Below are positions 26,747 through 35,006 of a DNA stretch of 64,000 nt, piece by piece. The notes beneath the pieces were generated by a model. It made no database searches. It was not told the DNA's origin and worked only from the letters and a program-made list of their open reading frames with translations. Within the stretch, counting starts at the first letter, position 1; each line of letters opens with the position of its first letter. The stretch spans positions 62,001 through 126,000 of the forward strand of contig NZ_QNVT01000016.1 in NCBI RefSeq assembly GCF_003385515.1, given 5' to 3'. Origin of the DNA: Chryseobacterium pennae (lineage in GTDB: Bacteria; Bacteroidota; Bacteroidia; Flavobacteriales; Weeksellaceae). Made by a program: the position numbers and the translations under genes.

Positions 26747-28456
26747 TCAACCACTCCCAACCTCTTCCTTCCTTTTTCGAATAAAATCTTTGGGTCTGAT
26801 TCCGTTAATCTCAAAAAACAGATCTGAAAAACTCTGGCGGGTAGAAATACCGCATTCTTCAGCTAGTGCCTCAATATTATAGTTAAGATATTTCTGGTTC
26901 GAATATAAGAGCTCTGTAATATAGTTGATCCTCAGCTCTCCAATATAATGATTAAAATTCATTCCCTTAGTTTCATTAATGAATGTCGAAATATAGTAGG
27001 TGTTGGTTTTTAGCATTGAGGCTAATTTATTCTGTGTCAAACCTTTTTGGGTGAACTCATGATTCTTTTCAAATGAACTTAATTTCTCAAAGAGTTCATT
27101 ACTAATTTCAGGGGTAAGAATCATTTTCTTAGGCTCAATACTATGAATAAAACTTTCTGTCTGAGCCTTGTTTACCCAACCTGCAGAATCAAATTTATCT
27201 TGCAGCGCTTTGTATTTGATCAGAATATTCTGCTCTTTACGGTAATGCAGAATAAATAGAAGCAAAAAAATAAAAGCCAAAATGCAAAATATAATCGTTA
27301 ATACCGTCCTGTTAAAATTAGTCTGCTCCAGGTATTCTTTTTCATCCAACAAGGACTGCCGGTCATATTCTTTATGTATTTTAGAAGACAAATACGTAAA
27401 ATCTTTAGAAATTAAACTGTCTGCTTTTAATAATTGCTTCGTATAATACAGTTCTTTATCAATATTCTTTTTTTTCTTGTAATAATTGATAAGAAATTCA
27501 TAATTACTTCTTATTCGCGGTACTACAAAATGATGCTTATTAAAGATCGAATCTACTTTCTGAAAGCTTTTGATCGCTTTTTCCTGATCATTTTTCATTT
27601 GGCTTCTTCCAAGGTAGAAATAAATAATAGAAACCCATTCAAAATCTCCAACCTTAATTATTGCCGGCAGTGATTGGTTGAGGTATAAAATAGCACCATC
27701 ATAATTATCATGATAAAAGTTTAAAATCCCCTTGGACTTTAAGAAATAGCTTTTTTCCAACAAAAAGTCATTACTTTCATTAGCTTTTGATAGACCAATG
27801 TTAACAATACTGTCTGATCTGCTGTACTGTTCATCATTTTTATAACATACGCTAATCTGATGCAGACTGTTCAGATATCCTCTTTTGTTATTATATATTT
27901 CATTAGGGTGAAGCGGATCCTTAGTTTTTTGTTCAAAAAAAGCGATGCAGTCATTAAAATGCTCTATCGCCTCCCTATAGTATCCTAAATAATTTTTCAC
28001 AACTCCCAGATGATAAAGTATCTTATGTTTGAGATATTCGTCTTTTGTATTTTTTGCATACTGATATGCTTTTACATATTCATCTAATGCCGGTTTAAAT
28101 TTTATAAAATTGAAATAATAAATAATTCCTTTGCCTAAATAAGCAATACTGATCAGGTCATTATCCCCGGAACGTAAAGCAGCATATATAGTACTGTCAG
28201 CATAAACCAGTTTCTTTTGTTCTGAAGGGGTAAAAAGCACCGCATCCCTGTATCCCTGTACAAGCTTAGCGAAATTAGCCTCATTCTTAGCTTTTCTAAT
28301 ATACTGATTAACATAGGGAAGAGCTCGGATATCATTCTTCTCTAAGTCTTCATAATGCTTTCTTATATCCGCATAATCCGGTTTTTCAGATGCCAGTAAG
28401 CAGGTGAATGGGAACAAAATTAAAAAAACAAAGGACATATTTCTGAGGATTGTCAT
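26747..28456 (-). CDS. Membrane-bound AraC-family regulator with TPR sensor
   Basis: 569 residues from the ATG at 28456; an upstream TTG at 28498 is less likely. Order: signal peptide/anchor (1-22), tetratricopeptide repeats (about 45-370), one membrane segment (about 376-400), then a cytoplasmic AraC HTH (about 465-565) ending in CGISTRQSFSDLFFEINGIRPKDFIRKRK. This architecture is common in flavobacteria beside MauE-like and DUF6520 genes and is thought to sense periplasmic signals. It diverges from the small lipoprotein and MauE group at 28736, which is the likely target. Confidence 0.88.
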   Translation of the reverse strand: MTILRNMSFVFLILFPFTCLLASEKPDYADIRKHYEDLEKNDIRALPYVNQYIRKAKNEANFAKLVQGYRDAVLFTPSEQKKLVYADSTIYAALRSGDNDLISIAYLGKGIIYYFNFIKFKPALDEYVKAYQYAKNTKDEYLKHKILYHLGVVKNYLGYYREAIEHFNDCIAFFEQKTKDPLHPNEIYNNKRGYLNSLHQISVCYKNDEQYSRSDSIVNIGLSKANESNDFLLEKSYFLKSKGILNFYHDNYDGAILYLNQSLPAIIKVGDFEWVSIIYFYLGRSQMKNDQEKAIKSFQKVDSIFNKHHFVVPRIRSNYEFLINYYKKKKNIDKELYYTKQLLKADSLISKDFTYLSSKIHKEYDRQSLLDEKEYLEQTNFNRTVLTIIFCILAFIFLLLFILHYRKEQNILIKYKALQDKFDSAGWVNKAQTESFIHSIEPKKMILTPEISNELFEKLSSFEKNHEFTQKGLTQNKLASMLKTNTYYISTFINETKGMNFNHYIGELRINYITELLYSNQKYLNYNIEALAEECGISTRQSFSDLFFEINGIRPKDFIRKRKEEVGSG

Positions 28457-28597
28457 AATTATCTCTTTAAAAAACCGAATTCTATCAAAATTAAACAAAT
28501 TATGTTAAAAATTATTGATTAAAAATTAACAATTCACTAATAAGAGATAAAAAATTATGAATCCCCATGAATAAACATTTATCTCATGATAATATAT

Positions 28598-28619
28598 GTC
28601 AAAATTTTTAAATTTTGAC
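28598..28619. promoter_or_regulatory. Palindrome between divergent genes, possible operator
   Basis: GTCAAAATTT and AAATTTTGAC form a perfect 10 bp dyad around two bases, in the 280 bp gap between the AraC-TPR gene and the lipoprotein gene. A second 8 bp dyad (GAGATAAA 28544-28551 with TTTATCTC 28578-28585) lies beside it. They could bind the AraC-type regulator; nothing proves this. Confidence 0.4.
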
Positions 28620-28735
28620 GTCGGGATTTTTAAATCACACCCACAAACTTTTTTTTCAGGCTCTTTTGCTCTATACCTTTGACCCAGGAATTCCAATAAA
28701 AACTCGGCCGGGATAAATTTAAAAATCTAATTATC

Positions 28736-28969
28736 ATGAAAAAGTTTATCTCAATAACAACAATTTTATTATGTCTTCTATGTATTTATTCTTGCAGAGA
28801 ATCAGAAGACGCAGTGATCTATCCTGATATTCAAAGTTTGAATAAAAAGCAGAAAACAGAAAGCACTGCATTTAAAAATAAAGATTCTTTAAATGTTCCG
28901 GATAATGAAAAAGATCCACCTATAAAAGATGGACACGACTGGAAAGTGAAATCTGACGCCATACAATAA
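28736..28969 (+). CDS. Small lipoprotein, probably frameshifted
   Basis: 77 residues with a lipoprotein signal peptide; the lipobox is IYSC (Cys about residue 20). The mature part is charged with a DPPIKDGHDWK segment, a pattern that occurs in small flavobacterial lipoproteins near MauE-like genes. It is the first gene of a plus-strand group with a strong RBS-spaced ATG. The next frame continues immediately with a Cys-rich stretch (28950-29156), so the original protein may have been about 140 residues and may be frameshifted near 28950-28969. Confidence 0.65.
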   Translation: MKKFISITTILLCLLCIYSCRESEDAVIYPDIQSLNKKQKTESTAFKNKDSLNVPDNEKDPPIKDGHDWKVKSDAIQ

Positions 28970-29156
28970 TAATGATGATTCCGTCATGGCAACCTGCACA
29001 AAATTACTCACCCAGATCTCAGGTTCATCCTGCCCTGTCAGTGGAATTTGGGAAAGTATAGGACATTTTAAAACAACATGCCTTATTGCAAAAGGATATC
29101 AGATGCCGGATTATTGCGGTAAAAAAATCAAATGGAAACTGATTCAGATATGCTGA
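28950..29156 (+). pseudogene. Cys-rich open frame, probable frameshifted end of the lipoprotein
   Basis: The frame opens at 28950 after a stop at 28947 and runs to TGA at 29156. From the ATG at 28986 it gives 56 residues with six Cys, including CTKLLTQISGSSCPVSGIW and a tail KKIKWKLIQIC; upstream of that ATG the same frame reads TPYNNNDDSV, overlapping the lipoprotein end by 20 bp. No signal peptide or RBS precedes the ATG, so a single +1 slip that joins it to the lipoprotein is more likely than an independent gene. A real small Cys-rich peptide remains possible. Confidence 0.5.
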
Positions 29157-29177
29157 GAACAAAACAAAATTATTATC

Positions 29178-30668
29178 ATGAAAAATTTCATCAAAAAGAT
29201 TCCCGATATTGCTGCTTATTTCTTTATTCTCTTATTCTGCTATGCAGCTATTAGCAAACTAACTGATTTTGAAAATTTTCAGGTACAGATTGCCCAGTCC
29301 CCCCTACTCACTGCTTTTGCAGGATTTACCTCATACGGTGTCATTATTTTGGAAATCATCATCGTTTTCTTATTACTGATTCCAAGACTTAAACTCATTG
29401 GGTTATATGCTTCACTGGGCTTAATGACAGCCTTTACGATCTATATTTATCTTATTCTGAATTACAGTGATTTTGTTCCGTGCTCCTGTGGGGGTATTCT
29501 GGAGAAAATGGGCTGGACAGAACATCTTTTTTTTAATATAGGATGTGTGCTTATGGCTGGCTTTTCAATTTGGCTTATGAAGTACTATTTACATGATGAA
29601 CAAAATGAAAAGGACAGAAACCGCCGAAGCGTATTTTTACAGAATGCAGGTATGATATTACTTGTTTGCAGTGTAAGTTCCGCAGTTGTCATTGCTTTGT
29701 TTTTCTCCTCTGAACATATCATTAAAAAAGAAAATAATTTTACAAGACGCTTTCAACCCCATCCTGTATACAATGAAAAAGCCATTGATCTAGGGTCCAA
29801 TACATTCTACTTTGCAGGAAATAGTACTGATAGCATTTTTCTGGGAAACCGGGAAGCTCCGTTGATTATGGCTACTATCCTTCCTGATTTTAAAGTTCCG
29901 GATATTGATACCTTAACACTTAACGACTACCGTTATCCATTCAAAAATGTGGAACTGAATATAATATACCCTTATTACAGTCTGGCAGACGGAACGGTGC
30001 CTATATTGTATGAAGGCGTATTCCCTAATAAAAGGGCTAATAAAACCGACATTGGGTCACTTTACTTTTCTAAAATAAAAATGACAGGTCCCCATCATTA
30101 CATCATTAAAACAACCTTAGCGGCCAACCGTGAAGGAGCTCTCGGAGTTTTAAACAGTATAACCGGCGTATCACAACTCAATACATCCATTTTAGAAAAA
30201 CAGATTGATGGACTCTTTGATACTGATGGGGATTTCAGGGTAGAAACTGCCAGAAAGAGAATGATCTATACCTATTATTACCGTAATGAATATATCACGA
30301 CCGATTTACAGTTAAAAAGTAAGACAACAGGGCATACTATAGACACTATTCGTAAAGCCCAAATCCATTTAAAAGATATGGCTGCAGGAAGCCGAAAAAT
30401 GACTGCACCACCCCTTGAGGTTAATCAAATGCAGGCTGTACATTCTTCTACCCTATTTAATATCTCAAAACTTCGCGGGCGCTATGAATCAAAAAACAGA
30501 TGGAAAGAAGCTGAGGTTATTGATGTTTATGATTATGAATCTAAAACATACCAATTCAGCTTTTATATCTATCACCATGATAATCAAAAAATAAGGGATA
30601 TGCTTCTTACTAAAAGTCATCTCTATATATTGAGTGGTAATCAACTGATACGCTATCAACGTCGATAA
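29178..30668 (+). CDS. MauE/DoxX-like redox membrane protein with large periplasmic domain
   Basis: 496 residues. The N-terminal 150 residues form four membrane helices of the MauE type (AISKLTDFENFQVQIAQSP; VPCSCGGILEKMGW with a CSC thiol motif near residues 98-100), then a fifth membrane segment at about 155-177. The C-terminal 315 residues are soluble and without recognised domain. MauE-like proteins handle thiol redox in the membrane. It sits with a DUF6520 gene and a small lipoprotein gene, and is likely controlled by the divergent AraC-TPR regulator. The C-terminal part may be a substrate-facing periplasmic domain (inference). Confidence 0.82.
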   Translation: MKNFIKKIPDIAAYFFILLFCYAAISKLTDFENFQVQIAQSPLLTAFAGFTSYGVIILEIIIVFLLLIPRLKLIGLYASLGLMTAFTIYIYLILNYSDFVPCSCGGILEKMGWTEHLFFNIGCVLMAGFSIWLMKYYLHDEQNEKDRNRRSVFLQNAGMILLVCSVSSAVVIALFFSSEHIIKKENNFTRRFQPHPVYNEKAIDLGSNTFYFAGNSTDSIFLGNREAPLIMATILPDFKVPDIDTLTLNDYRYPFKNVELNIIYPYYSLADGTVPILYEGVFPNKRANKTDIGSLYFSKIKMTGPHHYIIKTTLAANREGALGVLNSITGVSQLNTSILEKQIDGLFDTDGDFRVETARKRMIYTYYYRNEYITTDLQLKSKTTGHTIDTIRKAQIHLKDMAAGSRKMTAPPLEVNQMQAVHSSTLFNISKLRGRYESKNRWKEAEVIDVYDYESKTYQFSFYIYHHDNQKIRDMLLTKSHLYILSGNQLIRYQRR

Positions 30669-30746
30669 AATCCTTAGGCCAACAGGAACAGGGGATACCG
30701 AAAACCTGAATAACAGAGTAGGTACAATTTTACAAAATCTTATTTT

Positions 30747-31028
30747 ATGAAAAAATTCATTTTACCTGTCTTCGTGATGCTGATCGGAGCAGGGGCTGCC
30801 TTCGCAGGCCAACATGCGAAGAAGAATGAAAGTACTTTAGTGAACAGACAGGGGTACATCTTTAATCAGAATACCAACCGCTGTGATCCGGTGAAAATGT
30901 GCTCCACTGATCCCGGACCAATCTGTACCGTTAACGGATTACCAACCGGACAGCAGGTTTTCGGAACTTCCGGCCCTGATGTAGAACATCCACTGACATG
31001 TGAGGTTACCCTTCGCAGAATTCAGTAA
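30747..31028 (+). CDS. DUF6520-family secreted Cys-containing protein
   Basis: 93 residues: an N-terminal signal-like sequence MKKFILPVFVMLIGAGAAFA, then a small Cys-bearing domain with CDPVKMCSTDPGPICTV and a final TCEV, four cysteines in all. This pattern is the DUF6520 family of flavobacteria. Its pairing with a MauE-like thiol protein suggests disulfide handling, and its small size suggests a secreted peptide. Function is not known. Confidence 0.82.
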   Translation: MKKFILPVFVMLIGAGAAFAGQHAKKNESTLVNRQGYIFNQNTNRCDPVKMCSTDPGPICTVNGLPTGQQVFGTSGPDVEHPLTCEVTLRRIQ

Positions 31029-31038
31029 TATTAAAAAG

Positions 31039-31062
31039 AGCTCCCTTTATTTCAAGGGAGCT
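31039..31062. terminator. Bidirectional intrinsic terminator
   Basis: AGCTCCCTT (31039-31047) and AAGGGAGCT (31054-31062) form a 9 bp stem followed by TTCGTTTT on the plus strand and by a TCTTTTTAATATT tract on the minus strand. It separates the convergent DUF6520 and S9 peptidase genes and overlaps the S9 stop codon. Confidence 0.85.
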
Positions 31063-33575
31063 TTCGTTTTAACAGGCTGTATCCATTCTGGTGCAGGCTT
31101 TCCTTTTAAAAAGTGCTCCATCCACTGCCACGTCCTTATATTCAGATCCCGGCTCGACCCGGAACCGATCATGCTATGCCCCTCCATCGGGTATTCTAAT
31201 AAGACAGCTTCTTTCCCAAGTCTTTTCAGTCCAAGAAAATAAGCTCTTGTCTGCGCCGGCGATACATTATCATCTTTCAAACCACTCCACAGCATAATGG
31301 GGGATACTGATTCCTTCAGATAATAAAGTGGAGATTGCTTGATATATTGGTCCCACTTTTCGAAAGGACTCCCATTGAGTGCAAACTGCTCATTTTCGAT
31401 CCTGGCATAGTTGGGCTGACGTAACACGTCTGAATTGCTAAAAGTCATGGAAACCAGATCGGCAATCATCACCCCAACACTCCCCGTTTTAAAGAGTTTA
31501 GTCTTTGATAGAGCCAAAGCCGTTTCATAGCCCCCAAAAGACATTCCCAGTACGGCTATATTCGTATAATCAATAGAAGCTTTACCAAGAGCCGCCTTAA
31601 CACTTGCCTCTAAAGAACTAAGCATTGCTTCCGGTACATTGCCTTTTTGGTACTGCAGATCCGGCAACAAGACGAAATAGCCGTGGGTGACATAATGCCG
31701 GAAATTAAAACCATCTTCTGCTCTTAGATCAGGAACGCTGTAATACAGGATATCCTTCGATTTATTTTCATAAATATTAACGAGCATTGGATAGGATTTT
31801 GAGGCATCATAGCCGACAGGATACAGAAGAACAGCGTTACTGGTTCCTAAAGCCGTTGTATACTGAAACAGCTCCATTTTAACATCAGGCACCTTATCTT
31901 TTATAAACATCTTGTTATCAAAAATTATCCGGTTCGCATTTTCAGCAAGCCTGATCACCTGAAGAGGCCGCTGATAGGACTCGGAAACAGCAAATAAGTT
32001 ATGATCTGTTTTAATGAGTTCTGTGAAGTTGGAATCGTTGTACACCCATGTTTTTAGTTTTTTGTTCAATAAGGCAAAGCCTGAATGATAATCTTTCTCA
32101 CCAAACATTTTGAGAAGTATCCCTTTTTTGAGATCAACAGGCCCGGCAACATGATTTTGATTAATACTTTGACCTTCAGGATGAATAGCGCTGTACTTAA
32201 TGTGATTTTTTTCACCATCAGTCAGTCTTTCTGAATGATGTTTTTTAAGGTCAACCAGGAAAAGGTCATAGGCTCCTGAAACAATAATTTTTGAGGGCTG
32301 AGCCGTCGGGATTATTTCAGCAATGGGGGTATCGGTCTGCCCCAAATACCGATCACTGCCCCACTTCTGTCCTTTACTCTCTAAAAGCTGATGCTTCTGA
32401 AGGGTTTTTACATGATAGCACCACCATTCCGCATTTTGAAAAAAGATCAATACCTGTTCTGGCTCATCCCAGTAATAATTTCCTTTGGCAATACGAAGCT
32501 TCCCAAGATCATTAATACTCTCACCATAACTGCGTACCATCTGTATGTTCAGTAGTGGATTACTCTGATTTTCTATGATATCTTCATCATTGTCATAGAT
32601 TAAAAAGTCTCCCTTCTCTCCAAGCATGATCTGGGCGATATTTCCGGACTCCCCGGGCTTCCATGTCCATATCCGTTCTTTCAGATCATACATACCCAAA
32701 ACCGGCAGTTGATAAGCAGCCCTGCCACTCTTTAGGGTGTATGAAATAATAACATCCGCTTTTCCACGTTCTTTTTCGGGCTGCTTTTTTGAAAGCGGAA
32801 CAAAAAGGTACCGGTGATCATTCACTTTCATTTCATTCCATGAATGCCCAGCTGCTATAAATCCCTGAGGCATTTCCACAGGTATTTCCTGAAGGACTAA
32901 ACCCTTTTTCGAGGATACATACAGCTTCCCTCCTTCCCCATGGGCGGCGTAGGCATAGAGGGTATCTCCATAGGCTCTAAGCCATGAAATACTTCCGCTC
33001 ACTGAAAATGGGCGGAAATACTCCCTGCCTGTATCAAGGTCTGTTATGCTTATCTGATTACCTGAACTATACATCGCAAAAGACTGGTCTTTACTGATTT
33101 CAAACATTTCTACACCGCTGCGCGACCATTTCATCACTCCCTTTTCGGTGTAACATGAGAGGGTTTTCATGGCTGTACTGTATAAAAGGACGGAAATCTT
33201 ATTTTTTGTCTTTAGGATTTTAACTTCCCCATTTCCCTGTATCTCCTTTACTGCTTTCGTTTGCACATTCATAAAAGACACCTTCCCAAGACTTTGAATG
33301 AGCATATCTTTTTCAGTCAGAAAAATATACTCATTCCCTTTTATAATGCTGTCTGTCTTTTTTGAGGCCGTATGATACAGCTTATAATCATTTTTCCCGT
33401 ACTGATTGGAATCATTCAGTACAATATATTCACCCAAAGGGTTGATGGCCATGACAGCCGTTGTAAACAACGTTGCATAATACTCCTCAGTCTTTTTCAC
33501 TTCTGTACTATCCTGTCCATTGCCCATCAGGGAACAAAAGCACATAATCATCACTAACCATCTAATAGCCATCAT
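31047..33575 (-). CDS. S9-family (prolyl oligopeptidase-like) peptidase
   Basis: 842 residues. After a signal peptide (1-20) comes a beta-propeller-like region (about 40-560) and then an alpha/beta hydrolase domain with the nucleophile motif GMSFGG (about 675-680), Asp in GLKDDNVSP (about 767) and His in EGHSM (about 798), a complete catalytic triad. It should be an exported serine peptidase. It overlaps susD by 14 bp, so it is the third gene of the susC-susD operon and probably processes an oligopeptide imported or captured by that complex. The peptide could be one of the small secreted proteins encoded convergently. Confidence 0.88.
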   Translation of the reverse strand: MMAIRWLVMIMCFCSLMGNGQDSTEVKKTEEYYATLFTTAVMAINPLGEYIVLNDSNQYGKNDYKLYHTASKKTDSIIKGNEYIFLTEKDMLIQSLGKVSFMNVQTKAVKEIQGNGEVKILKTKNKISVLLYSTAMKTLSCYTEKGVMKWSRSGVEMFEISKDQSFAMYSSGNQISITDLDTGREYFRPFSVSGSISWLRAYGDTLYAYAAHGEGGKLYVSSKKGLVLQEIPVEMPQGFIAAGHSWNEMKVNDHRYLFVPLSKKQPEKERGKADVIISYTLKSGRAAYQLPVLGMYDLKERIWTWKPGESGNIAQIMLGEKGDFLIYDNDEDIIENQSNPLLNIQMVRSYGESINDLGKLRIAKGNYYWDEPEQVLIFFQNAEWWCYHVKTLQKHQLLESKGQKWGSDRYLGQTDTPIAEIIPTAQPSKIIVSGAYDLFLVDLKKHHSERLTDGEKNHIKYSAIHPEGQSINQNHVAGPVDLKKGILLKMFGEKDYHSGFALLNKKLKTWVYNDSNFTELIKTDHNLFAVSESYQRPLQVIRLAENANRIIFDNKMFIKDKVPDVKMELFQYTTALGTSNAVLLYPVGYDASKSYPMLVNIYENKSKDILYYSVPDLRAEDGFNFRHYVTHGYFVLLPDLQYQKGNVPEAMLSSLEASVKAALGKASIDYTNIAVLGMSFGGYETALALSKTKLFKTGSVGVMIADLVSMTFSNSDVLRQPNYARIENEQFALNGSPFEKWDQYIKQSPLYYLKESVSPIMLWSGLKDDNVSPAQTRAYFLGLKRLGKEAVLLEYPMEGHSMIGSGSSRDLNIRTWQWMEHFLKGKPAPEWIQPVKTKAPLK

Positions 33576-34944
33576 TCTGAGGTTTAAGGTTAGGGTTTCT
33601 TAAGAGTTCCTGCTCGGGAATTGGTAAAAATTGATAATAGCTTTTCCACGAAGGTTTTTGTGCCTGCATGGTCTGATCGAGTACCCCAAAATGGCTGAGA
33701 TCATACAACCGGTGTCCGAATTCTGTAAAGAGCTCATATTTTCTTTCTCTTACAATAGCGGCAAGAAGCTCAGCCTGCCCCAAGTTGGACAGCACCGGAA
33801 GACCAGCACGACCCCGGATTTTGTTGAGATCACTCAATCCCATATTCAATTCATTTTTACGGGTATAGGCCTCGGAGCGTATGAGGCAGAGTTCTTCTAC
33901 CCTGAGGATAACCGAATATTCTGCTGAAGAGGAGGTAATGGAAGATTGTTTGTATTTAAAAGGATAATAGTAGGTTGTATTCTGCGAATCTTGGACTTCT
34001 CCCACCCATTGAGTTCTTCGCTGATCACCACTTTCAAAACCATTTACAAATACAGGAGAGAGTGCTACCCTTGCCGGAGGGGCCGTTTGTAAGATAAAGA
34101 AGTTCCCTTCATTGGTAGGATAGGTCGAATCATAAGGCATCAGCTGCCAGATGGCACTGGAACTGCTCATTAAAAATGTTTTGTCCAGGTCTGTTTCGGG
34201 TGCATAATCGCTGCGGGACAGCACCAGGCTGCTGTACTCAAGGGCCGCATTCCAGTCTTTTTGATAATAGGCCAACCGTGCAAGCAGGGCATACGCTGCC
34301 ATTTTTGTTGGCCTGACCCTGCTCCCTTTCGGTAATGCATTGGGAAGCTCTTCTACAGCCTGCAACAGATCTTCTCTGACTTTAGCATAGACCGCTGCCT
34401 GGGATTCACGGCTGACATGACTGTTGATTTCATAATCGGTTACTTTGATGTAAGGAACCCCACCATAGGTATTGGTAAGATAAAGATGCAGTATGGCCCT
34501 CAAAAAAAGAGCCTCCCCGCTTAACCTGGCTTTTACGGAAGCACTGATATTGGGAGAATGCTCGAGTCCCTCGATCACAGAATTGATATAATACACCTGT
34601 TTATAAGTGACCGTCCACAGGTTACCCACTGTTTGTGTTAAAGCATTGTGGGTAAGGGTATAGAACTGGGAGGTGTCGCTTCCTGCCGGGGCATACGACG
34701 ACAGTTCATCGGTATAGCAGCTTACATAGCTTTGTGCTCCACCGGATGATCCGGAGAGAAAACCGGATTCTTCCAGGGAGCGGTAAATTCCGGCCATGGC
34801 CGCCTGGGCCAGTGCTTCATCTTTAAAGACCATATCCCGTGTGATCTGGTCCTCCGGCAGATCAACCTCGGTAAACCGGGAACATGCAGAGAACAGAACG
34901 GCCATCCCGAGTATAATACCTATACTTATATTTTTATGTTTCAT
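33562..34944 (-). CDS. susD: SusD/RagB-family outer membrane lipoprotein
   Basis: 460 residues with a lipoprotein signal (lipobox LFSAC, Cys about 20) and the SusD/RagB fold of TPR-like helices; conserved pieces include GEALFLRAILHLYLTNTYGGVPYI (about 147-170) and ELCLIRSEAYTRKNELNMGLSDLNKIRGRAGLP near the C-terminus. It caps the SusC channel and binds the ligand at the surface. It follows susC by 62 bp; that gap is a run of T and A with few other bases. Confidence 0.93.
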   Translation of the reverse strand: MKHKNISIGIILGMAVLFSACSRFTEVDLPEDQITRDMVFKDEALAQAAMAGIYRSLEESGFLSGSSGGAQSYVSCYTDELSSYAPAGSDTSQFYTLTHNALTQTVGNLWTVTYKQVYYINSVIEGLEHSPNISASVKARLSGEALFLRAILHLYLTNTYGGVPYIKVTDYEINSHVSRESQAAVYAKVREDLLQAVEELPNALPKGSRVRPTKMAAYALLARLAYYQKDWNAALEYSSLVLSRSDYAPETDLDKTFLMSSSSAIWQLMPYDSTYPTNEGNFFILQTAPPARVALSPVFVNGFESGDQRRTQWVGEVQDSQNTTYYYPFKYKQSSITSSSAEYSVILRVEELCLIRSEAYTRKNELNMGLSDLNKIRGRAGLPVLSNLGQAELLAAIVRERKYELFTEFGHRLYDLSHFGVLDQTMQAQKPSWKSYYQFLPIPEQELLRNPNLKPQNDGY

Positions 34945-35006
34945 TTTTTTTATTTTTTATTTTTTATTTTCATTTTTTATTCTCTTATTCTTTTATTCTT
35001 TACAGG

